A DNA stretch of 20,824 nt from DATFLL01 sp035267785. Lineage in GTDB: Bacteria; Pseudomonadota; Gammaproteobacteria; DATFLL01. The stretch spans positions 1 to 20,824 of the forward strand of contig DATFLL010000055.1 of the NCBI GenBank assembly GCA_035267785.1, written 5' to 3'. The number at the start of each line of letters is the position of its first letter. The stretch's first letter is position 1. The notes under the pieces are model-generated. The model made no database searches. It worked only from the letters and a program-made list of their open reading frames with translations, and was not told where the DNA came from. Both the position numbers and the translations under genes were made by a program. This document shows, piece after piece, positions 8,710 through 15,509 of the stretch.

Positions 8710-10286
8710 AGCACTGGAGCGCGCGGTGGGCGGCGGCGGTCCTGCTGGCGGTTGCGCTATGTGGCCCACCGGTATCGGCGGATGCCGCCGCCAAAACGGC
8801 GGGCGGTGATGGTCGACTGGAAATCCACATCGAGCCGTCCCGTCCCGTGCTCGGCCATCCGCTGCACCTGCGGCTGCGTGCCGTCGGTGCCCCGCAGCCG
8901 CTCGCCGGCATCTCGCTGGCTCCGCTGCGCTCCAATTTCCATGTACAGGACGTGGCGGCGGGGCACGACCGGGTCCGCCGGGGCGGGCGCAGGCTCGCGG
9001 TCGATACCCTGGACATCACGCTGTATCCCCTGCACAGCGGCCGACTCAGTGTGCCCGCGCTGCACCTGGGAACCTGGGCGAGCCGGCCCGAGACGATCCA
9101 GGTGGCGGCAGTCGGTTCGCCCGGCTCGGTGATTCGGGTGCGAAGCGGTATCGGGCAGACGGCGCCCTGGGTGCGCCAGGAGATTCTGGTCTATATCGAC
9201 GTCTACGATGACGGTGGGGGCGTGTTGGCCGAGCTGCCCGCCTGGCATCCCCCCGGCGCCTTTGTGCGCCGCCTCGACACGCAAAGGCGCCGGGTTCGCG
9301 AGGACGGTGTTGCGTACAATGTGACCCGTCTGGCCTGGGCGGTGATGCCGCTTCGCGCCGGCCCCCTGGACCTGGAATTTCCGCTGCTCCGGGTACGCAG
9401 CCGCGAACGCTTCGGCAAACGCCTGCTGTATCCCGTTTCCGCGATACACCTTCAGGCGCGTCCGCTGCCGTCCTATCTGCCGCCGCGCGTGCCCGTCGGC
9501 CAGGTCACGATCCGCAGCGATCCTCCCGCCGGTCGTCTCTGGCCCGGCCGGACCTATCTCTGGCATCTGGACGTCAGCGGGCGAGGGCTCGATGCCGCGG
9601 GGCTGCGCGCGCTGCTGGCACCGCAACTGCGTCGCATGTTGGAACCGGGCGCAAGCGGGTCGGATGGCGTCAAGCTCTATCAGCCCCTGTACGAACGCAG
9701 GCCCGTCGACAAGGGCGAGCCCTTGCGCCAGACCTTCCGCGTGTCTATTCCATTGTCGATCGGTGATCCCGGCACACACCGGCTGGCGTCGCTGCACGTG
9801 CCCTTTGTCGAGGTGCGCACGGGGCGCCTGGAGACGGCGCGCGCCGCGGGTCCGGTGCTGCGGGTGACGAGCCCGGTCTGGTTCTACACGCGCTGGGCGC
9901 TGGCGCTCGCGGCGGCGCTCGCCGTGGTCGGCTGGATCGGGGTTCGGCTGTGCGCCGCGCTGCGTTGGCGAGCGGCGCGCCGGACCCTGATACGGCGCCT
10001 CGCCGCGGCGCAGACCCCGCGCGAGATCGCCGCTGCCCTGTTGTCCTGGGACCCGGCTCGCGGGACATCGGCACGACGACGGGTGCCGCCGCGGACACCG
10101 CCGCGGACACTGGAACAGTGGCACGCTCAAATCTTCGAATTGCCTGACCGCGCGTGGGCGTCGGACCTGGCGGATGAGCTGACCCGCGCCCTGTCGCGTC
10201 TGCAGCGCGCCTGCTATGCGCGGGACGAGTCGCCGCCGGTGCCCGCGCTGCGCGAGGAGATTGGCGCGATCGCACGCCGGCTCTAG
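8706..10286 (+). CDS. batD: BatD-like protein
   Basis: A 526-aa envelope protein with an N-terminal signal sequence (hydrophobic 8-20, likely cleavage after about ADA at 25-27), a long beta-rich periplasmic part, a membrane helix at about 392-413 (WALALAAALAVVGWIGV) and a basic cytoplasmic tail of about 110 residues. This layout and the place at the end of the operon match the BatD/oxygen-tolerance family. An in-frame 12-bp tandem duplication at 10087-10110 encodes PPRTPPRT in the tail. It overlaps batB by ATGA. Role inferred: periplasmic arm of the MoxR/Bat assembly; substrate unknown. Confidence 0.85.
   Translation: MKHWSARWAAAVLLAVALCGPPVSADAAAKTAGGDGRLEIHIEPSRPVLGHPLHLRLRAVGAPQPLAGISLAPLRSNFHVQDVAAGHDRVRRGGRRLAVDTLDITLYPLHSGRLSVPALHLGTWASRPETIQVAAVGSPGSVIRVRSGIGQTAPWVRQEILVYIDVYDDGGGVLAELPAWHPPGAFVRRLDTQRRRVREDGVAYNVTRLAWAVMPLRAGPLDLEFPLLRVRSRERFGKRLLYPVSAIHLQARPLPSYLPPRVPVGQVTIRSDPPAGRLWPGRTYLWHLDVSGRGLDAAGLRALLAPQLRRMLEPGASGSDGVKLYQPLYERRPVDKGEPLRQTFRVSIPLSIGDPGTHRLASLHVPFVEVRTGRLETARAAGPVLRVTSPVWFYTRWALALAAALAVVGWIGVRLCAALRWRAARRTLIRRLAAAQTPREIAAALLSWDPARGTSARRRVPPRTPPRTLEQWHAQIFELPDRAWASDLADELTRALSRLQRACYARDESPPVPALREEIGAIARRL
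10087..10110 (+). repeat. 12-bp perfect tandem repeat inside batD
   Basis: CGCCGCGGACAC occurs twice in direct succession, in frame, giving the doubled PPRT of the BatD tail. It looks like a recent slippage duplication with no frame effect. Confidence 0.8.
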
Positions 10287-10324
10287 TTGTCGGTGGTGGC
10301 GTGCGCTTGATTTGTTCGGGAGCC

Positions 10325-10372
10325 GGCGGCAAACTGCCGCCTCGGCGCGCGCCGGGCGCGCCGCAGCATTTT
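10325..10372 (+). terminator. two tandem GC hairpins after batD
   Basis: Hairpin A pairs 10325-10331 with 10335-10341 (7 bp, 3-base loop). Hairpin B pairs 10343-10350 with 10356-10363 (8 bp, 5-base loop) and is followed by CAGCATTTT. They may end the bat transcript, but the T run is only four bases and the next gene starts at 10382, so they may instead control read-through or that gene's translation. Confidence 0.5.
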
Positions 10373-10381
10373 GACCGGGAC

Positions 10382-10819
10382 ATGAATCAGGAATCCGTCG
10401 CACGCTACAAGGCCCGTCCGCTCGACGAACGCATGGCGTTGGCGCTGCGCGAGACGCTCAGTGCCGAGGAACGCCGCATCATCCTGCGCGAGGAGCAATG
10501 GATGCAGGTGCGCGTGTATTTTGCGCGGCGGGCGGATTTGAGTGTCGATGAAGTCGAGTACCTGCTCGACGACCAGGACCACGTCATTCGATTGTGCGTT
10601 GCCAAGCGCGACGATCTGACCCCCGTGCAGGTCGAGCGCTGCGTCGGCGACCGCGACCCCAATGTGCGCTATTTCATTGCGCGCAACCCACTGCTCGACG
10701 AGGCCCAGCGCGGGCGCCTGGCCGCCGATGAGGACCCGCTTGTGCGGCGTGCCGTGCGCAAGGGCCCGCGTCCGGTGCAGTTTCGCCAGCGCGAGGGACA
10801 AGCGCGCCTTATCCGCTGA
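10382..10819 (+). CDS. small LRV/HEAT-like repeat protein
   Basis: A 145-aa soluble, highly charged protein with about four units of roughly 25 residues, each with a VR..(F/V)A(R/K) core and a D.DP/D.DH turn: QVRVYFARRADLS (42-54), HVIRLCVAKRDDLT (67-80), NVRYFIARNPLLD (94-106), LVRRAVRKG (120-128). This resembles leucine-rich-repeat-variant (LRV) or HEAT-type solenoids used for protein contacts. The ATG at 10382 is chosen because it follows a GGGA; an upstream in-frame ATG at 10301 would place the two hairpins inside the gene. No enzyme motif is seen; function unknown. Confidence 0.7.
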   Translation: MNQESVARYKARPLDERMALALRETLSAEERRIILREEQWMQVRVYFARRADLSVDEVEYLLDDQDHVIRLCVAKRDDLTPVQVERCVGDRDPNVRYFIARNPLLDEAQRGRLAADEDPLVRRAVRKGPRPVQFRQREGQARLIR

Positions 10820-10891
10820 GCGTTCTCCTCCGGCTACGGGCGCCGTACCGGTCGTCGCGTATCACGGCGTCGAGCCGAGTGCAGTGCGCGC

Positions 10892-11653
10892 TTACGTGTT
10901 GGACGCCGTGCCCGCCGGTGACGCGGTCTGCACGATGCGCAGTAGATTCTTCTCCACCGGCGCCAGTGCGCTGTCATCCAGGTGGTCGTCTCCCTTGCGC
11001 AGCTTGCGGGTCAGCTTGGCGAGGGCATCGGTTGCGGCGTGCAGCGGGAAGTCGACGCCGTCGATGATCAGACTCTGCGCCATGGCGTCGAGCTCCTTGT
11101 GGGCCTCGTCGCGTGAATTCTGTTCCAGGTCCTGTTTCGCGGCGTCGAGGCGCTGGCGCGCCGCGTGCACCGGCGCGGAGGGTTCCATGGCGTTCAGCGC
11201 CGCGTAGACCGGCAGCAAATCGGCTAGGGCCTGTTGATTGTCCTCCAGGTCCTGCTGTTGGCGCAGGTAATGCAACATGGCGTCGACCTCGGCCGTGGGC
11301 CGGGCCGCGCGAATGAGGTCTGTCAGTGTGCGCACTTCGGCCAGGTCGCGAAGGGCGCGCGCCGGCTTGTGGTTGTGCAGGGCCACGCGCGCCCGCGCGA
11401 CGCCTGCGAGGGCCTCGGCCGCAAGCGAACGCAACTGACGCCGCTCCGAGTCGCCGAGGCGAATATGGGGCGGCAGACGGGCGGCGTCCCGGGCGGTCTG
11501 CGTCGGCGCGGTGGAGGCGGCCGCGACGGCGGGAGGCGCGGGCGCCGCCATGAGCGCGCTGCCCACAATGAGGCAGGCCGTCAACGCGGCGCCGGGCAGA
11601 GCCCTGCGGGCGTTTCGCCGCGGCGGTTCGTATCCGAGTAAGTAGTGCGGCAT
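10892..11653 (-). CDS. YfdX-family-like exported protein
   Basis: A 253-aa protein with an N-terminal signal or anchor (hydrophobic about 20-45, ending in VAAAS) and an alpha-helical body. The body shows the YfdX pattern: paired helices with a ...AL.NHKPARAL.DL... repeat, a middle segment LLPVYAALN, and the late segment LDAAKQDLEQNSRDEAHKEL followed by FPLHAATDALAKL. The family assignment is from recalled pattern and is moderate. YfdX proteins are small envelope or stress-linked proteins of unclear function (in E. coli under EvgA acid-response control). It starts 20 bases after the CcoQ-like gene, with AGGACGG as ribosome site, and is last in the sulfur cluster. Confidence 0.6.
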   Translation of the reverse strand: MPHYLLGYEPPRRNARRALPGAALTACLIVGSALMAAPAPPAVAAASTAPTQTARDAARLPPHIRLGDSERRQLRSLAAEALAGVARARVALHNHKPARALRDLAEVRTLTDLIRAARPTAEVDAMLHYLRQQQDLEDNQQALADLLPVYAALNAMEPSAPVHAARQRLDAAKQDLEQNSRDEAHKELDAMAQSLIIDGVDFPLHAATDALAKLTRKLRKGDDHLDDSALAPVEKNLLRIVQTASPAGTASNT

Positions 11654-11673
11654 GACGATCCGTCCTGTTAGGT

Positions 11674-11835
11674 TCAGTCGTGCTTGTCGTCCCGATCCTC
11701 AAACGGAATTTCGGCGTCCTCGCGATAACGCTTTCGCCGCTTCGGCCGGTAAACGTAGATAACGATAATCAGAAACAACAGCGGTATGCCGATGAACCAG
11801 CCGTATGTCGCGATAAACTTCAACCATTCGCCCAT
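11674..11835 (-). CDS. CcoQ/FixQ-like small membrane protein
   Basis: A 53-aa protein: short N-terminus, one membrane helix at about 12-31 (WFIGIPLLFLIIVIYVY), then RPKRRKRYREDAEIPFED. The basic run followed by a D-A-x-I-P-F-x-D motif is the signature of CcoQ/FixQ, the small subunit of cbb3-type cytochrome oxidase that stabilises the complex. No ccoN, ccoO or ccoP is present here, so it is an orphan. The start at 11835 was chosen because GGGAGG lies 5 bases upstream; a longer in-frame version from 11904 lacks such a site. It sits between DUF1641 and the yfdX-like gene and is probably co-transcribed with both. Confidence 0.72.
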   Translation of the reverse strand: MGEWLKFIATYGWFIGIPLLFLIIVIYVYRPKRRKRYREDAEIPFEDRDDKHD

Positions 11836-11928
11836 TGCATCCTCCCGTCGGTGCCCGGATAACTCAATCTTAGCACCGCCGGGCGGCTCAACGGCGCATT
11901 CCATCGCGCCGGGGCCGGTGGCCGGCAG

Positions 11929-12774
11929 TCAATGGCGCTGTATCTGTTCCAGGTACACCGGCAGAATGAACAGCGTGCGCAATCCCTTTTGGATCTGCTT
12001 GTCGCGAAGCAGGTGCAGCAGCCCGCCGGTGCCGCCGAGGTGGCCCTCGTCGCGGCCGGCGTCTTCCATGGCCTGGTCAAGCCCCTCCATGAACTGTCCC
12101 ATGCGGTGGAGCTGCGTCTTGTCCGCGGCCTTGACGAGATCCGTCACCAGCGCCGGGCGGTCGAGGTCCTGAGCACTGGCGTCGAGATAGTCGGCCAGCT
12201 CGCGTATGCGGGCCAGCATGCCGCTCTCGTGGAGCCGGGCCACCGTGCGCAGCAGGTCGGTCAGTGTGGCCTCCAGGTCGTTCTCCTGCCAGAACCGACC
12301 GGCTTCGACGAGTTGGCCGGTCAAGGCGTCGGCCACCTCGTCGTCGAAGAACGCGCGGGCGGCCTTAAGCTTGGCGTAGAGGGTTTGCCATTCGCCCAGC
12401 TCGTCGCGCAGCTTGTCCAGGGGCAGATCGCGCAGCTGGGCGATCAACTCGCCCGTCAGAGGAGCAAGTAAGGCCAGCGTCTCGGCGATGGGTCGGGCGT
12501 TGTCGCGCAATGTTTGCAGCAGCCCGGCCTCGCGCCATGCCGCAATCGTCTCGATGACCTCGCGGGCCAGGGCCGGCAGGTCATGCTCGGCGTAGACCTC
12601 GCCGGCGGTTTGCGCCAGTTCGGCCGCCGGGGCACCGAGCGGGCCGCGCAACGCGGTGTCGACGGCGCCGGCCAGGTCGGCCAGCCGCGCCAGTCCCTGC
12701 CACTGTTCGGCGGTCAGGCCCTGTGGGCCATGCTGCGCCGTCTGGTCGTTGGAGTCGTGAGTCTTCTGGTCCAT
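11929..12774 (-). CDS. DUF1641-like protein, partner of the SQR-like enzyme
   Basis: A 281-aa, mostly helical, acidic soluble protein with no cysteine and no clear membrane segment. The helical repeats (for example LAREVIETIAAWREAGLLQTL and LTDLLRTVARLHESGMLARI) and a final block near GLLHLLRDKQIQKGLRTLF resemble DUF1641 proteins, which are commonly encoded beside SQR-like NAD(P)/FAD oxidoreductases. The ATG at 12774 has GGAGG upstream with 6-base spacing. It starts 92 bases after the SQR-like gene. The biochemical role is unknown; an adaptor or membrane-docking role for the flavoprotein is plausible. Confidence 0.75.
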   Translation of the reverse strand: MDQKTHDSNDQTAQHGPQGLTAEQWQGLARLADLAGAVDTALRGPLGAPAAELAQTAGEVYAEHDLPALAREVIETIAAWREAGLLQTLRDNARPIAETLALLAPLTGELIAQLRDLPLDKLRDELGEWQTLYAKLKAARAFFDDEVADALTGQLVEAGRFWQENDLEATLTDLLRTVARLHESGMLARIRELADYLDASAQDLDRPALVTDLVKAADKTQLHRMGQFMEGLDQAMEDAGRDEGHLGGTGGLLHLLRDKQIQKGLRTLFILPVYLEQIQRH

Positions 12775-12866
12775 GTCGAACCTCCGGCTGTCGTTGGGGT
12801 GCGAACGGCCCCGGGCCCGTGCCGGGCGGGGATTGTCCCCGTACCGGCCGGCCGTTGGGGCGGTCC

Positions 12867-14144
12867 TCAGGCGAATATCTTTTCGGCCATGAGCTCGGCG
12901 GCGTCCAGGCCCCAGGGCGGCATCTTGCCGTGCGTCTTGAAGAACATGTTCTTGTACTGCATTTTCAGCAGGTACGGCACATGTCCCATCTTCAGCACCT
13001 GCGTATCGCCGCCGAACCAGGAATCGGAGCGAATGTAGAATGCCTGGTTGTTGCCCATGTCGCCGATGCAATAGACCACCGGCTCCAGCGCCTGATCGGC
13101 CTGCTCGGCGCTCATGCGTCCCATGTCCTTGGCGACCTGACGACCGATGATTTCCGTCTGTTGGTGTCCGATGGCTCCGAGCTTCGGCACGGTCACGGCG
13201 GCGGCGTCGCCGGCGGCCATGACCTCGGGGTACTTCGGGTTGCGCATCAGCATGTCGGTAACGACGAAGCCCTGTTCGTCGACGATGGGCAGGTCCTTCA
13301 TGAACTCGTGCGCCACCCAGTCGGGGAAGATGATCTTCAACTCGGCTTCCATGCTCTGTCCGTTGGCGAACTCGATCCCCTCTTCGGTGATGCGCTCGAT
13401 GTCCTGGGTCTTGTTCATGTAGCCAAATCCCATGCCCGAGGCGATGTCGAGCAGTTGGCCGACGACTTTCTCGCCGGCATCTTCGGCGATCATGTCGGCG
13501 GGCGTGAACACCGTGACTTTGTCCGGACCGCCCAGGCCGTGTTTGCCGAGCCAGGTCGCCATCGAGAGCATCGTCTCCACGGGCGGACCCTCGCACGCGG
13601 CCTCGGCCGTCGGCACCAAATCCTTGGTCGCTGTGCCCTGATGAAACCGGGCCGAGCCGATGGCGACCGGTCCGCCCTTGTAGCCGCCCTCGTGCAGGTA
13701 ACGGCGCAGCTTGTTGCCGTAGTAGGTGTCGGAGACGGTGTGGCCGTGCTCGCCGAAGCCTTCGATGCGGTCATAGGCCAGGCGCGAGCCCAGCGCGACG
13801 ACGAGGTAATCATAGTGCATCGATTCGGGTGCGGATCCGGGGCGCTCGCTCGGCGTATAGTCCACCTGTTTGTTGTCTACGTCGATGGCCGTGACCTCGC
13901 CCTGCACGAAGTGCACATCGTCCTCCGCCAACGTCTTGACGAGGTCCATATGCAGACTGTGCGAGGGGTCCCTGTTCTCGAAGACCTCGGCCGGTATATT
14001 CGGCACGAACAGGAGGTAGGGTTTACGGTCGACGACCGTGATATCCACGGCATCACCGGCGAATTCGCGAATCTTCTGTGCGCTGCCCAGCCCGGCGAAA
14101 TTGCCGCCGAGCACCAGGACATGCGGTTTTCCGTTGGTGTTCAT
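12867..14144 (-). CDS. SQR-like FAD-dependent oxidoreductase
   Basis: A 425-aa flavoprotein of the sulfide:quinone oxidoreductase (SQR)/FCSD/NDH-2 superfamily. Visible parts are the dinucleotide-binding LGGNFAGLG (12-20), DYLVVALGS (112-120), a second FAD contact AAGDAAA (310-316), and a C-terminal helix region (YLLKMQYKNMFFK, 391-403) typical of SQR membrane attachment. Two cysteines match the SQR redox pair: C184 in EAACEGP and C359 in VVYCIGDMG. The third cysteine of classical SQRs is not seen. It probably oxidises sulfide or polysulfide and passes electrons to quinone, but another sulfur acceptor is possible. GAGGAGG precedes the ATG. Located 138 bases after sor. Confidence 0.85.
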   Translation of the reverse strand: MNTNGKPHVLVLGGNFAGLGSAQKIREFAGDAVDITVVDRKPYLLFVPNIPAEVFENRDPSHSLHMDLVKTLAEDDVHFVQGEVTAIDVDNKQVDYTPSERPGSAPESMHYDYLVVALGSRLAYDRIEGFGEHGHTVSDTYYGNKLRRYLHEGGYKGGPVAIGSARFHQGTATKDLVPTAEAACEGPPVETMLSMATWLGKHGLGGPDKVTVFTPADMIAEDAGEKVVGQLLDIASGMGFGYMNKTQDIERITEEGIEFANGQSMEAELKIIFPDWVAHEFMKDLPIVDEQGFVVTDMLMRNPKYPEVMAAGDAAAVTVPKLGAIGHQQTEIIGRQVAKDMGRMSAEQADQALEPVVYCIGDMGNNQAFYIRSDSWFGGDTQVLKMGHVPYLLKMQYKNMFFKTHGKMPPWGLDAAELMAEKIFA

Positions 14145-14282
14145 GGTGTTTCCTCCTCGATTGTCTGTTTCCCGCCCCGAAGATCAGGCGGACGAAGTGC
14201 CCGCGCGGCTTGGGTCCGTGCCGATGCGCCTGCATCGCGCGCCGCGCAGGCGGCGCTCGGAGTCCGTTCCGTACATCGCTCA

Positions 14283-15224
14283 CTAGTTCTGAAGCTGCTC
14301 GCGCCAGGTCCCTTCCTCCATGAACGGGGCGAACATCATGTAGTAGGGGCCGCGGTCCAGATGCGCCATGACCTTGTCGTTGTGGATGCGCGACAGCTCA
14401 TAGTTGACCAGCGTCTTGCCCAGACCCTGGTGTGCATGTTCGGGCGACTCCCACTCGGTGTGTACGAAGTACTGCGTCGGCGTCTGCGGCGGAATCGGCG
14501 GACGATCCGTGTGGGGCTGGTCGCCGTAATTGGTGTTGTACTTCGGGGGATTGGCGCCGAGTGTCATCTTGGTCGCGCCTTCGGGGTCGAGTTGAAAGGA
14601 ACCGATCGCCGAGACGCCGATCTGTTTCAAGATCATCCATCCCAACATGCCGGGGGCCTTCTCCTGGAGCCACTCGAGCGTCTCGGCCGCGCCCTGCTCG
14701 AAGTCGTTCTCGTGCCCGTGCATCACCCAGTGATCGCCGACGGCGATGTTGCGCTGGTGCGCCAGGGCCACCTTCGGCACCGGCTGCTGCGCCGCGAAGG
14801 CGCCGCCCATGTCATGGGGCACGTCCGTCATGCTTGACACGGGCGGCATATCGGAGCGCACGACCTCATACAGCGGCTCCCAGGGGCCCTCGACCACCAT
14901 GTCCAGGCAGTGATGGCACAGCTCGTAAATCGTGTCGAACTGTTCGTAATGCATTTCCTCGTGGGACTTCACGTCCTTCCAGATCGTGTACTGGAACATG
15001 CCGATCGGGTTCATGGTCTCGCTCATGTCCAGGGCACCGCCGCCGAAACGCCCGGCCATCGGATGAATGCCGGTCTGCATCAGCTGCTCGAAACCCAAAA
15101 AACCGGGATGTTTGGCGGTGGTCACGCAGACTTTGGGACCCACCTTCTGCATGGTTTGATGACTTTCAGGTGTGTTACTGACGCGAACCATATTGATCGC
15201 GACGATTGGATTTTCATTTGCCAT
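14283..15224 (-). CDS. sor: sulfur oxygenase reductase (SOR)
   Basis: A 313-aa cytoplasmic enzyme that disproportionates and oxidises elemental sulfur with O2 to sulfite, thiosulfate and hydrogen sulfide without external cofactors; known SORs form hollow 24-mers with a mononuclear iron. Alignment from memory to the Acidianus enzyme gives conserved VGPKVC with C33 (C31), HEEMH with H88 and H92 (iron ligands H86, H90), ELCHHC with C103 and C106 (C101, C104), GPWEP with E116 (E114), and IGVSAIGS plus the C-terminal EGTWRE. Length matches the family (about 308-315). The ATG at 15224 has AGGAGA upstream. It is the first gene of the sulfur cluster and lies behind a sigma-54-like promoter. Confidence 0.97.
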   Translation of the reverse strand: MANENPIVAINMVRVSNTPESHQTMQKVGPKVCVTTAKHPGFLGFEQLMQTGIHPMAGRFGGGALDMSETMNPIGMFQYTIWKDVKSHEEMHYEQFDTIYELCHHCLDMVVEGPWEPLYEVVRSDMPPVSSMTDVPHDMGGAFAAQQPVPKVALAHQRNIAVGDHWVMHGHENDFEQGAAETLEWLQEKAPGMLGWMILKQIGVSAIGSFQLDPEGATKMTLGANPPKYNTNYGDQPHTDRPPIPPQTPTQYFVHTEWESPEHAHQGLGKTLVNYELSRIHNDKVMAHLDRGPYYMMFAPFMEEGTWREQLQN

Positions 15225-15279
15225 AAATTCGGTCTCCTGTCCTCGGTGAATTGCCTCCGTGGGTTGTACATTCAAGGCA

Positions 15280-15296
15280 AGCATGGATGATGCCAA
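15280..15296 (-). promoter_or_regulatory. candidate sigma-54 promoter of sor
   Basis: Read on the minus strand the site is TTGGCATCATCCATGCT. It has GG and GC separated by exactly 10 bases and matches most of the -24/-12 consensus TGGCAC-N5-TTGCW. Expected transcription start is near 15269, leaving a leader of about 45 bases before the sor ATG. The same TGGCAT-N5-ATGCT pattern occurs at 17831-17846. Confidence 0.6.
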
Positions 15297-15351
15297 TCTC
15301 TGAATTGGCCGCACGCGGCCGTTAGCGCCGGCGGAACGGCCACGTGTGCAC

Positions 15352-15359
15352 GGCATGCG
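15352..15359. promoter_or_regulatory. possible activator site upstream of the sor promoter
   Basis: GGCATGCG (palindromic core GCATGC) lies 58 bases upstream of the -24 GG. The same 8-mer lies 57 bases upstream of the second sigma-54-like site, with partly matching flanks. This is the expected kind of place for an enhancer-type activator, though rather close. Confidence 0.3.
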
Positions 15360-15455
15360 GCGGGGCAAATCGCCCAAAGCTCGGGGATAAGAGCCCCCGC
15401 GGGGTACGCGTGTAACGGGATCGTAGTGCTGCCGCCCGGCGAGCAGACACCGGGC

Positions 15456-15483
15456 AAAAAAAATCGGCGGCCGAAGCCGCCGA
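15456..15483 (-). terminator. intrinsic terminator of degP
   Basis: On the minus strand an 8-bp perfect stem (15476-15483 with 15464-15471) is closed by a UUCG tetraloop with a C-G closing pair and is followed directly by eight U residues (15463-15456). It starts 27 bases after the degP stop. It should insulate the degP transcript from the sor promoter region. Confidence 0.95.
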
Positions 15484-15509
15484 AAGGAGAGAGAGCAAGG
15501 AAAGTCGGT

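Noticed and set aside
7012..10403. Two long minus-strand open frames across batB and batD
   Set aside because: Low-complexity Arg/Gly/Pro-rich products opposite genes with clear domains and ATGA couplings.
10835..10847. Terminator between the convergent LRV/HEAT-like and YfdX-like genes
   Set aside because: TACGG-GCG-CCGTA gives only a 5-bp stem with no T tract on either strand.
14225..14255. Terminator between sor and the SQR-like gene
   Set aside because: Small GC inverted repeats are present but no U run follows; at most a processing or stabilising hairpin.
12723..14837. 704-codon plus-strand open frame
   Set aside because: It is antisense to the SQR-like and sor genes, whose motifs are unmistakable; long antisense frames are expected at this GC content.
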